Shown here one piece after another: positions 57,221-64,000 of a stretch of 64,000 bases of DNA. Under the pieces are notes generated by a model that was not told the DNA's origin, did not search any database, and saw only the letters and a program-made list of their open reading frames with translations. Location: contig NZ_JACSQK010000004.1 of the NCBI RefSeq assembly GCF_014836675.1, forward strand, positions 475,703-539,702. The letters run 5' to 3'. Numbering within the stretch: the stretch's first letter is position 1; every line of letters starts with the position of its first letter. The DNA is from Comamonas avium (GTDB lineage: Bacteria; Pseudomonadota; Gammaproteobacteria; Burkholderiales; Burkholderiaceae_C). The position numbers were made by a program, and so were the translations under genes.

Positions 57221-58099
57221 ATGACTGACGCCAGCGCCTGCTCCATGACACCCTCAACCCCAGCCGCCCTCACCACGTGTGAGGTGCGCTTTCACCACGC
57301 TGAGCGCGCTGTGGTTGCTCAATCACGCGTGCTGGCCAATGAAGTGCCCATTGCACTGGTCTTCAACGGCATCTCCCACGCCGTGATGATGGGCACGCCG
57401 CTGGATCTGGAAGATTTCGCCATCGGCTTTGCGCTCAGCGAAGGCATCATCGACCACGCCAGCGATTGCTATGGCATAGACGTACGCCCTGTCGATGCCG
57501 CTGCGGCGGGCTTGCCCGCAGGCATGAACGGCATGCAGGTGCAGGTCGACATCTCCTCGCGCTGCTTTGCACGCCTTAAAGACCACCGCCGCAGCATCAG
57601 CGGGCGCACCGGCTGCGGTGTGTGCGGCGTAGAGAGCTTTGCCGCGCTCGATCTGTCGTTTGACGCATTGCCTGCACGCGACTGGGTATCGCAAGTGGAT
57701 TTACCCACCGTGCTGACTGCCATCAACAACCTGCCCGCCCTGCAAACCCTCAATGCCCAGGCTGGCGCCATCCACGCTGCAGGCTGGGCTACGCTCAATG
57801 GACAGGTGCACGAGGTCATTGAAGACGTGGGCCGCCACAACGCGCTGGACAAATTGCTAGGGCGGCTGGCACGCACAGATCGACTGGGGCAACCCGGCTT
57901 TGTCGTGCTCTCCAGCCGAGGCAGCCATGAACTGGTACGCAAATGCGCCAAGCTGGGCATTGGCGCAATGGCCACTATTTCTGCACCCACCGCCATGGGA
58001 GTACAAATGGCCCAGCTGACGGGTTTGCGCTTCTGGGGCCTGTGCCGCCCCCCACAAGCCACGCTCTACGCAGCGGGCGCAGGCTTGCCACTGGCCTAA
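57221..58099 (+). CDS. fdhD: Formate dehydrogenase accessory sulfurtransferase FdhD
   Basis: Transfers sulfur from IscS to the molybdenum cofactor so that formate dehydrogenase becomes active; cytosolic. The 292-residue protein carries the essential Cys pair in GRTGCGVCGVESF (C132 and C135) and the segments LDLEDFAIGFALSEGII, HEVIEDVGRHNALDKLLG and VLSSRGSHELVRKCAKLGIGAMATISAPTAMGV. Its place right behind modABC links molybdate uptake to formate dehydrogenase maturation; the dehydrogenase itself is not in the window. A start at the second Met, residue 9, is possible. Confidence 0.95.
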   Translation: MTDASACSMTPSTPAALTTCEVRFHHAERAVVAQSRVLANEVPIALVFNGISHAVMMGTPLDLEDFAIGFALSEGIIDHASDCYGIDVRPVDAAAAGLPAGMNGMQVQVDISSRCFARLKDHRRSISGRTGCGVCGVESFAALDLSFDALPARDWVSQVDLPTVLTAINNLPALQTLNAQAGAIHAAGWATLNGQVHEVIEDVGRHNALDKLLGRLARTDRLGQPGFVVLSSRGSHELVRKCAKLGIGAMATISAPTAMGVQMAQLTGLRFWGLCRPPQATLYAAGAGLPLA

Positions 58100-58170
58100 G
58101 GCAGGTCTAACCTGAGCACAGCGCCGCACCACCCACACTTTCGTAGAATGCTGCATCTGTCAGCCCCTGG

Positions 58171-58578
58171 ATGAACACCATGAATCGCTGCGTGCTTGCT
58201 TCTTTGATTGCTGCGCCACTGCTGGCCACCGCAGTAACCAGTGCAGCCCAAAACACATCGCCATCGACGCCCACCACGTTGCCGTCGGTGCAGACCGTGC
58301 TGCCTGTTGCACAGCCCGGTCACCGCAATTTCCCACACACCGCCCAGCTGGGTGTGCTGCGCATTGACCAAATCCCCAATGCGCAAATCAATGGCCAAGC
58401 CATCCGCACCGCGCCCGGTTTTCGCCTTTTCAGCGCAGACAACCGGCTGATATTTGCCCACACCGTTCAAAGCAAAGAGCTGCGTGTGGCCTATCTCAAA
58501 GAAGCCAGCACCCAATGGCTGCTGACAGCATGGGTCCTCACCCCTGAGGAACTGGCCAGCTTGACTGCCAAGCGCTAA
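58171..58578 (+). CDS. Small exported hypothetical protein
   Basis: The 135-residue product begins MNTMNRCVLASLIAAPLLATAVTSAAQ, a plausible signal peptide cleaved after about residue 26. A Ser/Thr/Pro-rich stretch is followed by a small beta-rich domain (LGVLRIDQIPNAQINGQAIRTAPGFRLFSADNRLIFAHTVQSK). No Cys pair and no lipobox. I do not recognise the family. It sits between fdhD (71 bases) and miaB and may have its own promoter. Confidence 0.7.
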   Translation: MNTMNRCVLASLIAAPLLATAVTSAAQNTSPSTPTTLPSVQTVLPVAQPGHRNFPHTAQLGVLRIDQIPNAQINGQAIRTAPGFRLFSADNRLIFAHTVQSKELRVAYLKEASTQWLLTAWVLTPEELASLTAKR

Positions 58579-58713
58579 AACCACTGCGCCGCAACACGAC
58601 CACTGCGCCCCAGGCGCTCTGTTCTTCTTTCCCACAACGACCGTCCAGCTTGGCCTGGCAGGCGTTTTTATTGAAAGCGACCGCAACTTCAAAGCTGCGG
58701 CGCTGCGAACACG

Positions 58714-60042
58714 ATGAGCAAAAAAGTATTTATCAAAACCTTCGGCTGCCAGATGAACGAGTACGACTCGGACAAAATGGCCGACGTGCTGGGCGCAGCC
58801 CAAGGCTACGAGCCTACCCAGAACATGGAAGAGGCCGACCTGATCCTGTTCAACACCTGCTCGGTGCGCGAAAAAGCCCAGGAGAAAGTGTTCTCTGACC
58901 TTGGCCGCGTCAAGCACCTCAAGGAAAAAGGCGTTTTGATCGGCGTAGGCGGCTGCGTGGCCAGCCAGGAAGGCGATGAAATCATCAAGCGCGCCCCCTA
59001 TGTGGACGTGGTGTTTGGCCCCCAGACCTTGCACCGCCTGCCCGAGCTGCTGAACGCCCGTGCCGCCAAGGCCAAGCCCCAGGTCGACATCTCGTTTCCT
59101 GAAATCGAAAAATTTGACCACCTGCCGCCTGCGCGCGTGGAAGGCGCTTCGGCTTTCGTGTCAATCATGGAAGGCTGCTCCAAATACTGCAGCTACTGCG
59201 TAGTACCCTACACCCGGGGCGAAGAAGTCAGTCGTCCGTTTGAAGACGTGCTGGTAGAAGTGGCCGGTCTGGCCGACCAGGGCGTCAAAGAAGTCACGCT
59301 GCTGGGTCAGAACGTGAATGCCTACCAGGGCAAGATGGGCGAGACAGCCGAGATTGCCGACTTTGCCCTGCTGCTGGAATACGTGGCCGAAATCCCCGGC
59401 ATCGAACGCATTCGCTACACCACCAGCCACCCCAATGAGTTCACACCGCGCCTGATCGAGGCCTACGCCAAGATCCCCAAGCTGGTCTCGCACCTGCACC
59501 TGCCTGTGCAGCACGGCTCCGACAAAATCTTGATGGCCATGAAGCGCGGCTACACCGCCATGGAATACAAGAGCACAGTGCGCAAGCTGCGCGCCATCCG
59601 CCCCGATATGGCGATGAGCTCGGACTTCATCGTGGGCTTTCCTGGCGAGACCGAAGAAGATTTCCAGAAAATGATGAAGCTCATCCACGATGTGCGCTTT
59701 GACAACTCGTTCAGCTTCATCTTCAGCCCTCGCCCTGGCACCCCGGCTGCCAATCTGCACGATGACACTCCGCATGAAGTCAAGCTGCGCCGCCTGCAAG
59801 AGCTGCAAGCGGTGATCAACCAGAACATCAAAGACATCAGCATGGAGCGCATGGGCACTGTGCAGCGCCTGCTGGTGGAAGGTTTCAGCAAACGCGACAA
59901 CGGCGAGCTGATGGGCCGCACCGAATGCAACCGCGTGGTGAACTTTCCGGGCCACGAGCGCCTGCTGGGCCAGCTGGTCGACGTCAAGATCACCGAAGCC
60001 ATGACCTATACCCTGCGCGGTGAAGTCCTCATCCAGAACTAA
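58714..60042 (+). CDS. miaB: tRNA-2-methylthio-N6-dimethylallyladenosine synthase MiaB
   Basis: Radical-SAM methylthiotransferase modifying A37 of tRNAs reading UNN codons. The 442-residue protein has the N-terminal UPF0004 domain ([12 protein letters not shown] with C12; [26 protein letters not shown]), the radical-SAM cluster C155, C159, C162 ([18 protein letters not shown]), and a C-terminal TRAM domain ([25 protein letters not shown]). Six cluster cysteines are all present. Start taken at [13 protein letters not shown]. Followed by a terminator. Ordinary. Confidence 0.97.
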   Translation: MSKKVFIKTFGCQMNEYDSDKMADVLGAAQGYEPTQNMEEADLILFNTCSVREKAQEKVFSDLGRVKHLKEKGVLIGVGGCVASQEGDEIIKRAPYVDVVFGPQTLHRLPELLNARAAKAKPQVDISFPEIEKFDHLPPARVEGASAFVSIMEGCSKYCSYCVVPYTRGEEVSRPFEDVLVEVAGLADQGVKEVTLLGQNVNAYQGKMGETAEIADFALLLEYVAEIPGIERIRYTTSHPNEFTPRLIEAYAKIPKLVSHLHLPVQHGSDKILMAMKRGYTAMEYKSTVRKLRAIRPDMAMSSDFIVGFPGETEEDFQKMMKLIHDVRFDNSFSFIFSPRPGTPAANLHDDTPHEVKLRRLQELQAVINQNIKDISMERMGTVQRLLVEGFSKRDNGELMGRTECNRVVNFPGHERLLGQLVDVKITEAMTYTLRGEVLIQN

Positions 60043-60057
60043 GTTTTCACACCCCCA

Positions 60058-60095
60058 CAAAAAAGCCTGCCGTTGTTAACAACAGCAGGCTTTTT
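60058..60095 (+). terminator. Terminator after miaB
   Basis: aaaaaagcctgc / gcaggcttttt stem with an inner cgttg/caac pairing, followed by T residues; 15 bases after the stop. Confidence 0.85.
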
Positions 60096-60161
60096 CAATG
60101 GCTTCGGCAGGCTGTGGGCTACCTGCGAAGCACTGGACGATTTTGTTGACAGAGAAAAACC

Positions 60162-61157
60162 TCAGTTCGCCTCTGCCCCCGAGATCTTCACGACCTTGGC
60201 CCACTTCTCGTTCTCAGACTTCACATACGCCAGAAACTCGTCGGGCTGCGATGTCTTGATGGTCACTCCGCGCTCCTCCAGCTTGGCGCGGATCTGCGGG
60301 TTGTCCAGACTCTTGGTCAGTGCGTTGTGCAGCGTTTGCACTATGGGCTTGGGCAGGTTCTGCGGAGCCATCATGCCCACCCACGCATCCACCACCATAT
60401 CGGGCAGACCGGCTTCGATGGCGGTCGGCACATCGGGCAGCTGGCTGATGCGTTCGCGGGAGGTAATCGCCAGGGGGCGAAGTTTGCCGCCCTTGACCAG
60501 CCCAAGTGCAGAGGGCAGATTGTCGAACATGACGTCGATTTGACCGCCGACCAGATCCGTGAGTGCCGGGCCACTGCCCTTGTAGGGCACGTGGCTGAGA
60601 TTCACGCCGGTCAGTATCTTGAAGTACTCACCCGTCAAGTGCGGCGAGGTACCTGTGCCTGGCGAGCCAAAGTTCATCGGGCGTCGGGTTTCCTTGGCAT
60701 AGGCAATCCACTCGCCCAGGGTCTTCACCGGTATGCCAGGGCTCACCAGCACGAGATTGGTGTAGTAACCAATCTGGCTGATCATGGTGAAGTCCTTGAT
60801 GTGGTTGAACGGCAGTTTTTTCTGCAGCACAGGGTTGATGCCATGCGTTGCCAGCGTTCCCAGGTAGATGGTGTAGCCGTCCGGGGGTGAACCCGCGACA
60901 AACTGCGACGCGATGTTGCCCCCTGCCCCAGGCTTGTTCTCCACGATGACGGGCTGCTTGAGCTCCTCAGCCATTTGCGCAGCGACAATGCGTGTCACCA
61001 GATCCGTGGAGCCTCCGGGCGGGAAACCCACAACGAATTTGATGGGACGGCTTGGATAGCTGTCCGCCATGGCTGCAGGGGCCAAGGCGCTAGCCAATGC
61101 GCCAGTAGCTACGGCTGTAAGCGCGAATCGAATCAGCGTGCGTTTTTTCATGACCAT
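60162..61157 (-). CDS. Bug/TctC-type periplasmic solute-binding protein
   Basis: Exported binding protein, 331 residues. Signal peptide MVMKKRTLIRFALTAVATGALASALAPAAMA, then DSYPSRPIKFVVGFPPGGSTDLVTRIVA. Bug motifs: VGFPPGGSTD, NFGSPGTGTSPHLTGEYFK, HVPYKGSGPALTDLVGGQIDVMFDN. An aaggag site lies seven bases before the first ATG. Last gene of the operon thiolase - CoA ligase - Bug on the minus strand, so the bound solute is probably the acid or substrate that the ligase activates. No permease is near. Related to, but clearly different from, the Bug protein at 30061. Confidence 0.93.
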   Translation of the reverse strand: MVMKKRTLIRFALTAVATGALASALAPAAMADSYPSRPIKFVVGFPPGGSTDLVTRIVAAQMAEELKQPVIVENKPGAGGNIASQFVAGSPPDGYTIYLGTLATHGINPVLQKKLPFNHIKDFTMISQIGYYTNLVLVSPGIPVKTLGEWIAYAKETRRPMNFGSPGTGTSPHLTGEYFKILTGVNLSHVPYKGSGPALTDLVGGQIDVMFDNLPSALGLVKGGKLRPLAITSRERISQLPDVPTAIEAGLPDMVVDAWVGMMAPQNLPKPIVQTLHNALTKSLDNPQIRAKLEERGVTIKTSQPDEFLAYVKSENEKWAKVVKISGAEAN

Positions 61158-61220
61158 GTTGTCTCCTTAGTATTGTGCTGGTTGGTTGCCTGGGGGGTCG
61201 AAAAACAGAGAGCGCCGGCT

Positions 61221-62753
61221 TCAGGTCTTTCCAAACTTGCTGACGAGTTCGTCTCGCAACTGGCGCTTTTGAACTTTGCCCAGCGAATTGCGAGGCAGAT
61301 CGCTGATCAGGTGAATGGCTTTGGGTGTACGCACAGCGCCCAGCTTCTCTCGGATATGAAGGCGCAATGCTTCGGGTGCAATGCTGCGCCCGCGCTTGAG
61401 CTCCACCACCGCTTCCACGCGCTCACCCCAGTGCGCGTCGGGGATGCCAAACACGACGCTTTCGGCCACGTCATCGTGTCTGGCCAGGGCCTCTTCCACA
61501 TCGGATGGATAGATGTTGAACCCTCCGCTGATGATCACATCCTTGGAGCGTCCTTTGATGTACAGGTAGCCACGCTCATCAAGATAGCCCACGTCACCGG
61601 TCTTGAGCCAGCCATGGCTCATCACCTGCGCGGTCTCCTTGGGCATGTCCAGGTAGCCACTCATCAGCAAGTCACCGCGCGCCACCACTTCGCCAAGCTC
61701 GTTGGGCGCGCAGAGCATGCCCCCTTGCCCCATGATGCCAAGGCGCGTCAGCGGCCCGCAGCGGCCGGCGCTGCCCAGATTGACATCGTGCGCACTGTCG
61801 CTGCCGGGCATGCCTGCAATGATCACTGGTGCCTCAGTCAAGCCGTAGGTCACGCCAATCACAGGGCCAAGCAGGGTACGCGCCTGCAGCAGGCGCTCCA
61901 TGGTGGAGCCTGCGCCGCCATACAGCAGGTTGCGCAAGCGCGGCACAGCGCGTGGTTTGACCTGCTGCGCATCCAGCATCTGATACATCAGAGTCGGGGG
62001 TACCCATATGCCCGTTACTTCTTGGGCAGACATCGCGTCCAGCAGTGGTTCGGCCCGTACACCGTCCATGATGACCAGGGCCCCGCCGCTGGCAAGAACC
62101 GGCAACACGAACGCGCCAGCACCGTGAGTCATGGGCGGGTTCAGCAGGAAGCGGTCAGTGGCAGAGAACGCATAGACCTGCTGAATGGAGGAGATCATCG
62201 TGTTCAGGCAGCGCACGGATTGCAGTACCGCCTTGGGACGCCCAGAAGAGCCACCCGTGAATTTGAGCGCGATGATGTCTTCGCCCTGCGCCTCTGGCAC
62301 CTGAGGCAGGGCATCAGCAAAGCGCGTGAGCAAGGCCTCAAAAGAATCCACACCTTCCTGCGCCGCTCCAATCTGGACGACAGGCACTGAATGCCCGCTG
62401 CTCAGGCTTTGCACCGTATCGTCGATGACGATCACATCCGCCTTGGCCACGCCAATTTGCTCACGCAGTTCCGCTTCCGGGTTGTTGGGCGTGAGCGGAA
62501 TCAGTACGCCACGGCACAGATAGGTAGCCAAAATGGCCGTGAGCATAGCCATGCCGTTGTGGCACACCAGCACCACCCGCGGACGTTGCTGGCCCGTCAG
62601 GTCTTGCAGCGCGGCAGCAAAACTCAGCACCTTGCGCTCAAGCTCTTTGAAGCTGGCGCGCTCAAGTACCTCGCAGTTGCCGGATAGCACCACGGCAGCC
62701 TCAGCATCTGGGTAGCGCAGTACCGCGCTCTGGAAGAAATCGAAAGGAGTCAT
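61221..62753 (-). CDS. Acyl-CoA synthetase (class I adenylate-forming enzyme)
   Basis: Activates a carboxylic acid to its CoA thioester via an acyl-AMP, 510 residues from MTPFDFFQSAVLRYPDAE (62753). Motifs: P-loop IALKFTGGSSGRPKAVL, GVTYGLTEAPVI, GWLKTGDVGYLDERGYLYIKGRSKDVIISGGFNIYPSDVEE, and NSLGKVQKRQL with the C-terminal catalytic Lys. The start is supported by gaaggga upstream; a longer frame to 62810 overlaps the thiolase gene. Only 13 bases separate it from the thiolase stop. Substrate unknown; context with thiolase and Bug protein suggests a short or alicyclic/aromatic acid. Confidence 0.9.
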   Translation of the reverse strand: MTPFDFFQSAVLRYPDAEAAVVLSGNCEVLERASFKELERKVLSFAAALQDLTGQQRPRVVLVCHNGMAMLTAILATYLCRGVLIPLTPNNPEAELREQIGVAKADVIVIDDTVQSLSSGHSVPVVQIGAAQEGVDSFEALLTRFADALPQVPEAQGEDIIALKFTGGSSGRPKAVLQSVRCLNTMISSIQQVYAFSATDRFLLNPPMTHGAGAFVLPVLASGGALVIMDGVRAEPLLDAMSAQEVTGIWVPPTLMYQMLDAQQVKPRAVPRLRNLLYGGAGSTMERLLQARTLLGPVIGVTYGLTEAPVIIAGMPGSDSAHDVNLGSAGRCGPLTRLGIMGQGGMLCAPNELGEVVARGDLLMSGYLDMPKETAQVMSHGWLKTGDVGYLDERGYLYIKGRSKDVIISGGFNIYPSDVEEALARHDDVAESVVFGIPDAHWGERVEAVVELKRGRSIAPEALRLHIREKLGAVRTPKAIHLISDLPRNSLGKVQKRQLRDELVSKFGKT

Positions 62754-62766
62754 GTCAAATTTCCCT

Positions 62767-63928
62767 TCAAGCCCTGTCCAGCACCGTAACCACGGCGGCG
62801 GCATCTTCAATGCGGATGAATCCCCCGCCGTTTTCTGCCACAGCGATGCGTGCTCCGTTCACCTGACGCGCGCCCGCTTCACCGCGCAATTGGGTGACCA
62901 GTTCATGCATCTGAATCAGTCCGGTTGCGGCAATGGGGTGGCCTTTGGACACCAGGCCGCCGGACACGTTGACCGGGCATTGCCCACCCAGCGAAGTGGA
63001 ACCGCTGGCTGTGAAGGGGCCGCCTTCTCCGCGAGCGCACAGGCCTAAATTTTCGATCTGCAAAATTTCAGCAAAGCTGGATGCGTCATGCACTTCCACA
63101 ACGTTGATCTCTTTGGCCGAAATTCCCGCTGCCGAATAGGCTCGGCTGGCCGCCAGCGCTACGCAATGCGATTCAAGCGCTTGTGCGGCGCGGTGTACGG
63201 TGCTCGAAACCCCCATGCCGCGAATGCGCACAGCGCGTGCGCGATTGAGCTGTTTGAGTCCATTTTCATTGCACAGCACGGCAGCGGCAGCACCATCTGA
63301 AATGGGCGCGCACATAGCTCGCGTGAGTGGCCAGGCAATGGTGGGGGTCTGCAGTACCTCTTGCAGCGTCATCGGCGTGTTGTACTGAGCCAGTGGATTG
63401 AGCGCAGAGTGCGTATGGTTCTTGGCAGCTGCAAAGGCAATCTGCTCTTGCGTGGTGCCGTAGAGCTTCATATGCATGCGCGCCAGTGAGGCGTATACAT
63501 CCATGAAAAAGCTCTGCTGCTTCCAGTCGCCGCCAATTTCCTGCTCAGGCCCGATGCCCGCACCAATGCTCTGCAGACCATTCCAGGTGTTCTGCATCTC
63601 ATGGATATCAGTGCCGCCAAAGAAGGCTTCCATCATGGCCTGGCGCTTTTCCGGATAGAACATCTTCTCCGTGCCTGCCACCAGCACAACATCAAACAGC
63701 CCGGCCTTAAGGGCTGCATAAGCCTGATACACCCCTGAGCTGCTGCTGGCACAGGCGTTTTCCACGTTGAAAATGGGCAGCCCGCCAAACCCCATGGCCG
63801 TCAGAGCACATTGCCCCCGAATGGAGTTCTGCGCCTCCATCTGGCCCTGTCGAACGTTGGAAAACCAGGCAGCGCCCACAGCATCTTGCGCTACGCCTGC
63901 ATCCAGCAGCGCGCCGGTGACGGGGGGA
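62767..63928 (-). pseudogene. Thiolase-family gene truncated at its 5' end by an insertion sequence
   Basis: The reading frame continues from base 63928 (PPVTGALLDAGVAQDAVGAAW) to a TGA at 62767, covering about 385 residues. It has the acyl-binding Cys in ENACASSSSGVYQAY and the His of SKGHPIAATGLIQMHEL, as in SCP2-type thiolases/acetyl-CoA acetyltransferases. The expected N-terminal ~25-40 residues (V.G.GM...R) are missing. Upstream of 63928 the sequence changes to an IS end, and the in-frame stop TGA lies just within it; no ATG or other proper start precedes the conserved part. A GTG at 63879 could yield a shortened product. Loss of the N-terminal strand should impair the fold. Confidence 0.82.
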
Positions 63929-64000
63929 TGCGGACAAAAACTTGGACTACCAGGAGGTAGTTCATGTACTCATACGAAGACAGGATTCGTGCAGTTGAGC
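63929..64000 (+). mobile_element. Left end of an IS3-family insertion sequence
   Basis: Begins with tgcggacaaaaacttggact, which has the look of an IS3-type terminal inverted repeat (TG... with GGACAAAAACTTGGAC). It is followed 15 bases later by a strong ribosome site and the orfA start. It interrupts the thiolase gene. The other end, the second inverted repeat and the target duplication are outside the window. The exact first base is inferred from the point where the thiolase frame ends. Confidence 0.75.
63964..64000 (+). CDS. IS3-family transposase OrfA, 5' fragment
   Basis: Twelve codons before the window ends: MYSYEDRIRAVE, the typical opening of a helix-turn-helix OrfA of IS3-family elements (MYSYEDRxRAVEL...). 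An aggagg ribosome site precedes the ATG by seven bases. The rest of the transposase is outside the window, so only the beginning can be named. Confidence 0.8.
   Translation, partial: MYSYEDRIRAVE

Noticed and set aside
63850..63940. Thiolase 5' disruption as a sequencing frameshift
   Set aside because: The sequence past 63928 is not thiolase in any frame and leads directly into an IS3-type OrfA with its own ribosome site, so an insertion explains it better.

Overview
This 64 kb chromosomal window looks like a member of the Burkholderiales, most probably Comamonadaceae (Comamonas/Acidovorax/Delftia group). The evidence is gene content and style: Bug/TctC-type binding proteins, a DUF3422 protein, an RpfE-like gene fused end-to-start with recJ, methyl-accepting chemotaxis proteins ending in WESF, a long TrpS, and high-GC coding sequence with short A/T-rich intergenic repeats. 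The genus is inferred, not proven. Most of the window is ordinary core genome with few gaps. No CRISPR array, rRNA or prophage was seen.

Layout. 1-9994: purN (cut by the window edge), yceH, a paired acyl-CoA dehydrogenase operon, a bestrophin channel, an HNH protein, then ribF-ileS-lspA. 10000-20200: Na/Pi transporter, NUDIX, quinone oxidoreductase, two EamA transporters around an SDR that lacks its catalytic Tyr/Lys, DUF3422, and a chemoreceptor whose long leader carries a c-di-GMP-I (GEMM) riboswitch with a terminator-like hairpin. 20500-28900: tctBA permease without a tctC, a lone GspE/PilB-type ATPase, flxA-like, a spermidine-synthase-like protein, a deoxyinosine glycosylase-like protein, tatD and a double-PAS soluble chemoreceptor.

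28900-33700 is the most unusual accessory block: a divergent LysR regulator facing an operon of a Bug binding protein, an opine-dehydrogenase-family enzyme, a RidA imine deaminase and a CysK/Cds1-fold PLP enzyme. Together they suggest uptake and breakdown (or synthesis) of an N-substituted, opine-like amino acid.

34000-51500: lolDC, rpfE-recJ, two more transmembrane chemoreceptors, rnm, yciO, a site-2 protease, trpS, and a three-gene signalling operon (OmpR-type regulator, LysM-FecR periplasmic protein, CHASE2 histidine kinase). 51500-60100: tRNA-Arg(ACG) with its own promoter and terminator, an exported DNA/RNA endonuclease, divergent modE/modABC with fdhD (molybdate uptake and formate dehydrogenase maturation), and miaB. 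60100-64000: a catabolic operon (thiolase, acyl-CoA ligase, Bug protein) whose first gene is broken at its 5' end by an IS3-type insertion sequence running off the window.

A palindromic intergenic repeat of about 90 bp occurs at least three times (after ileS, after the PLP enzyme gene, after recJ).
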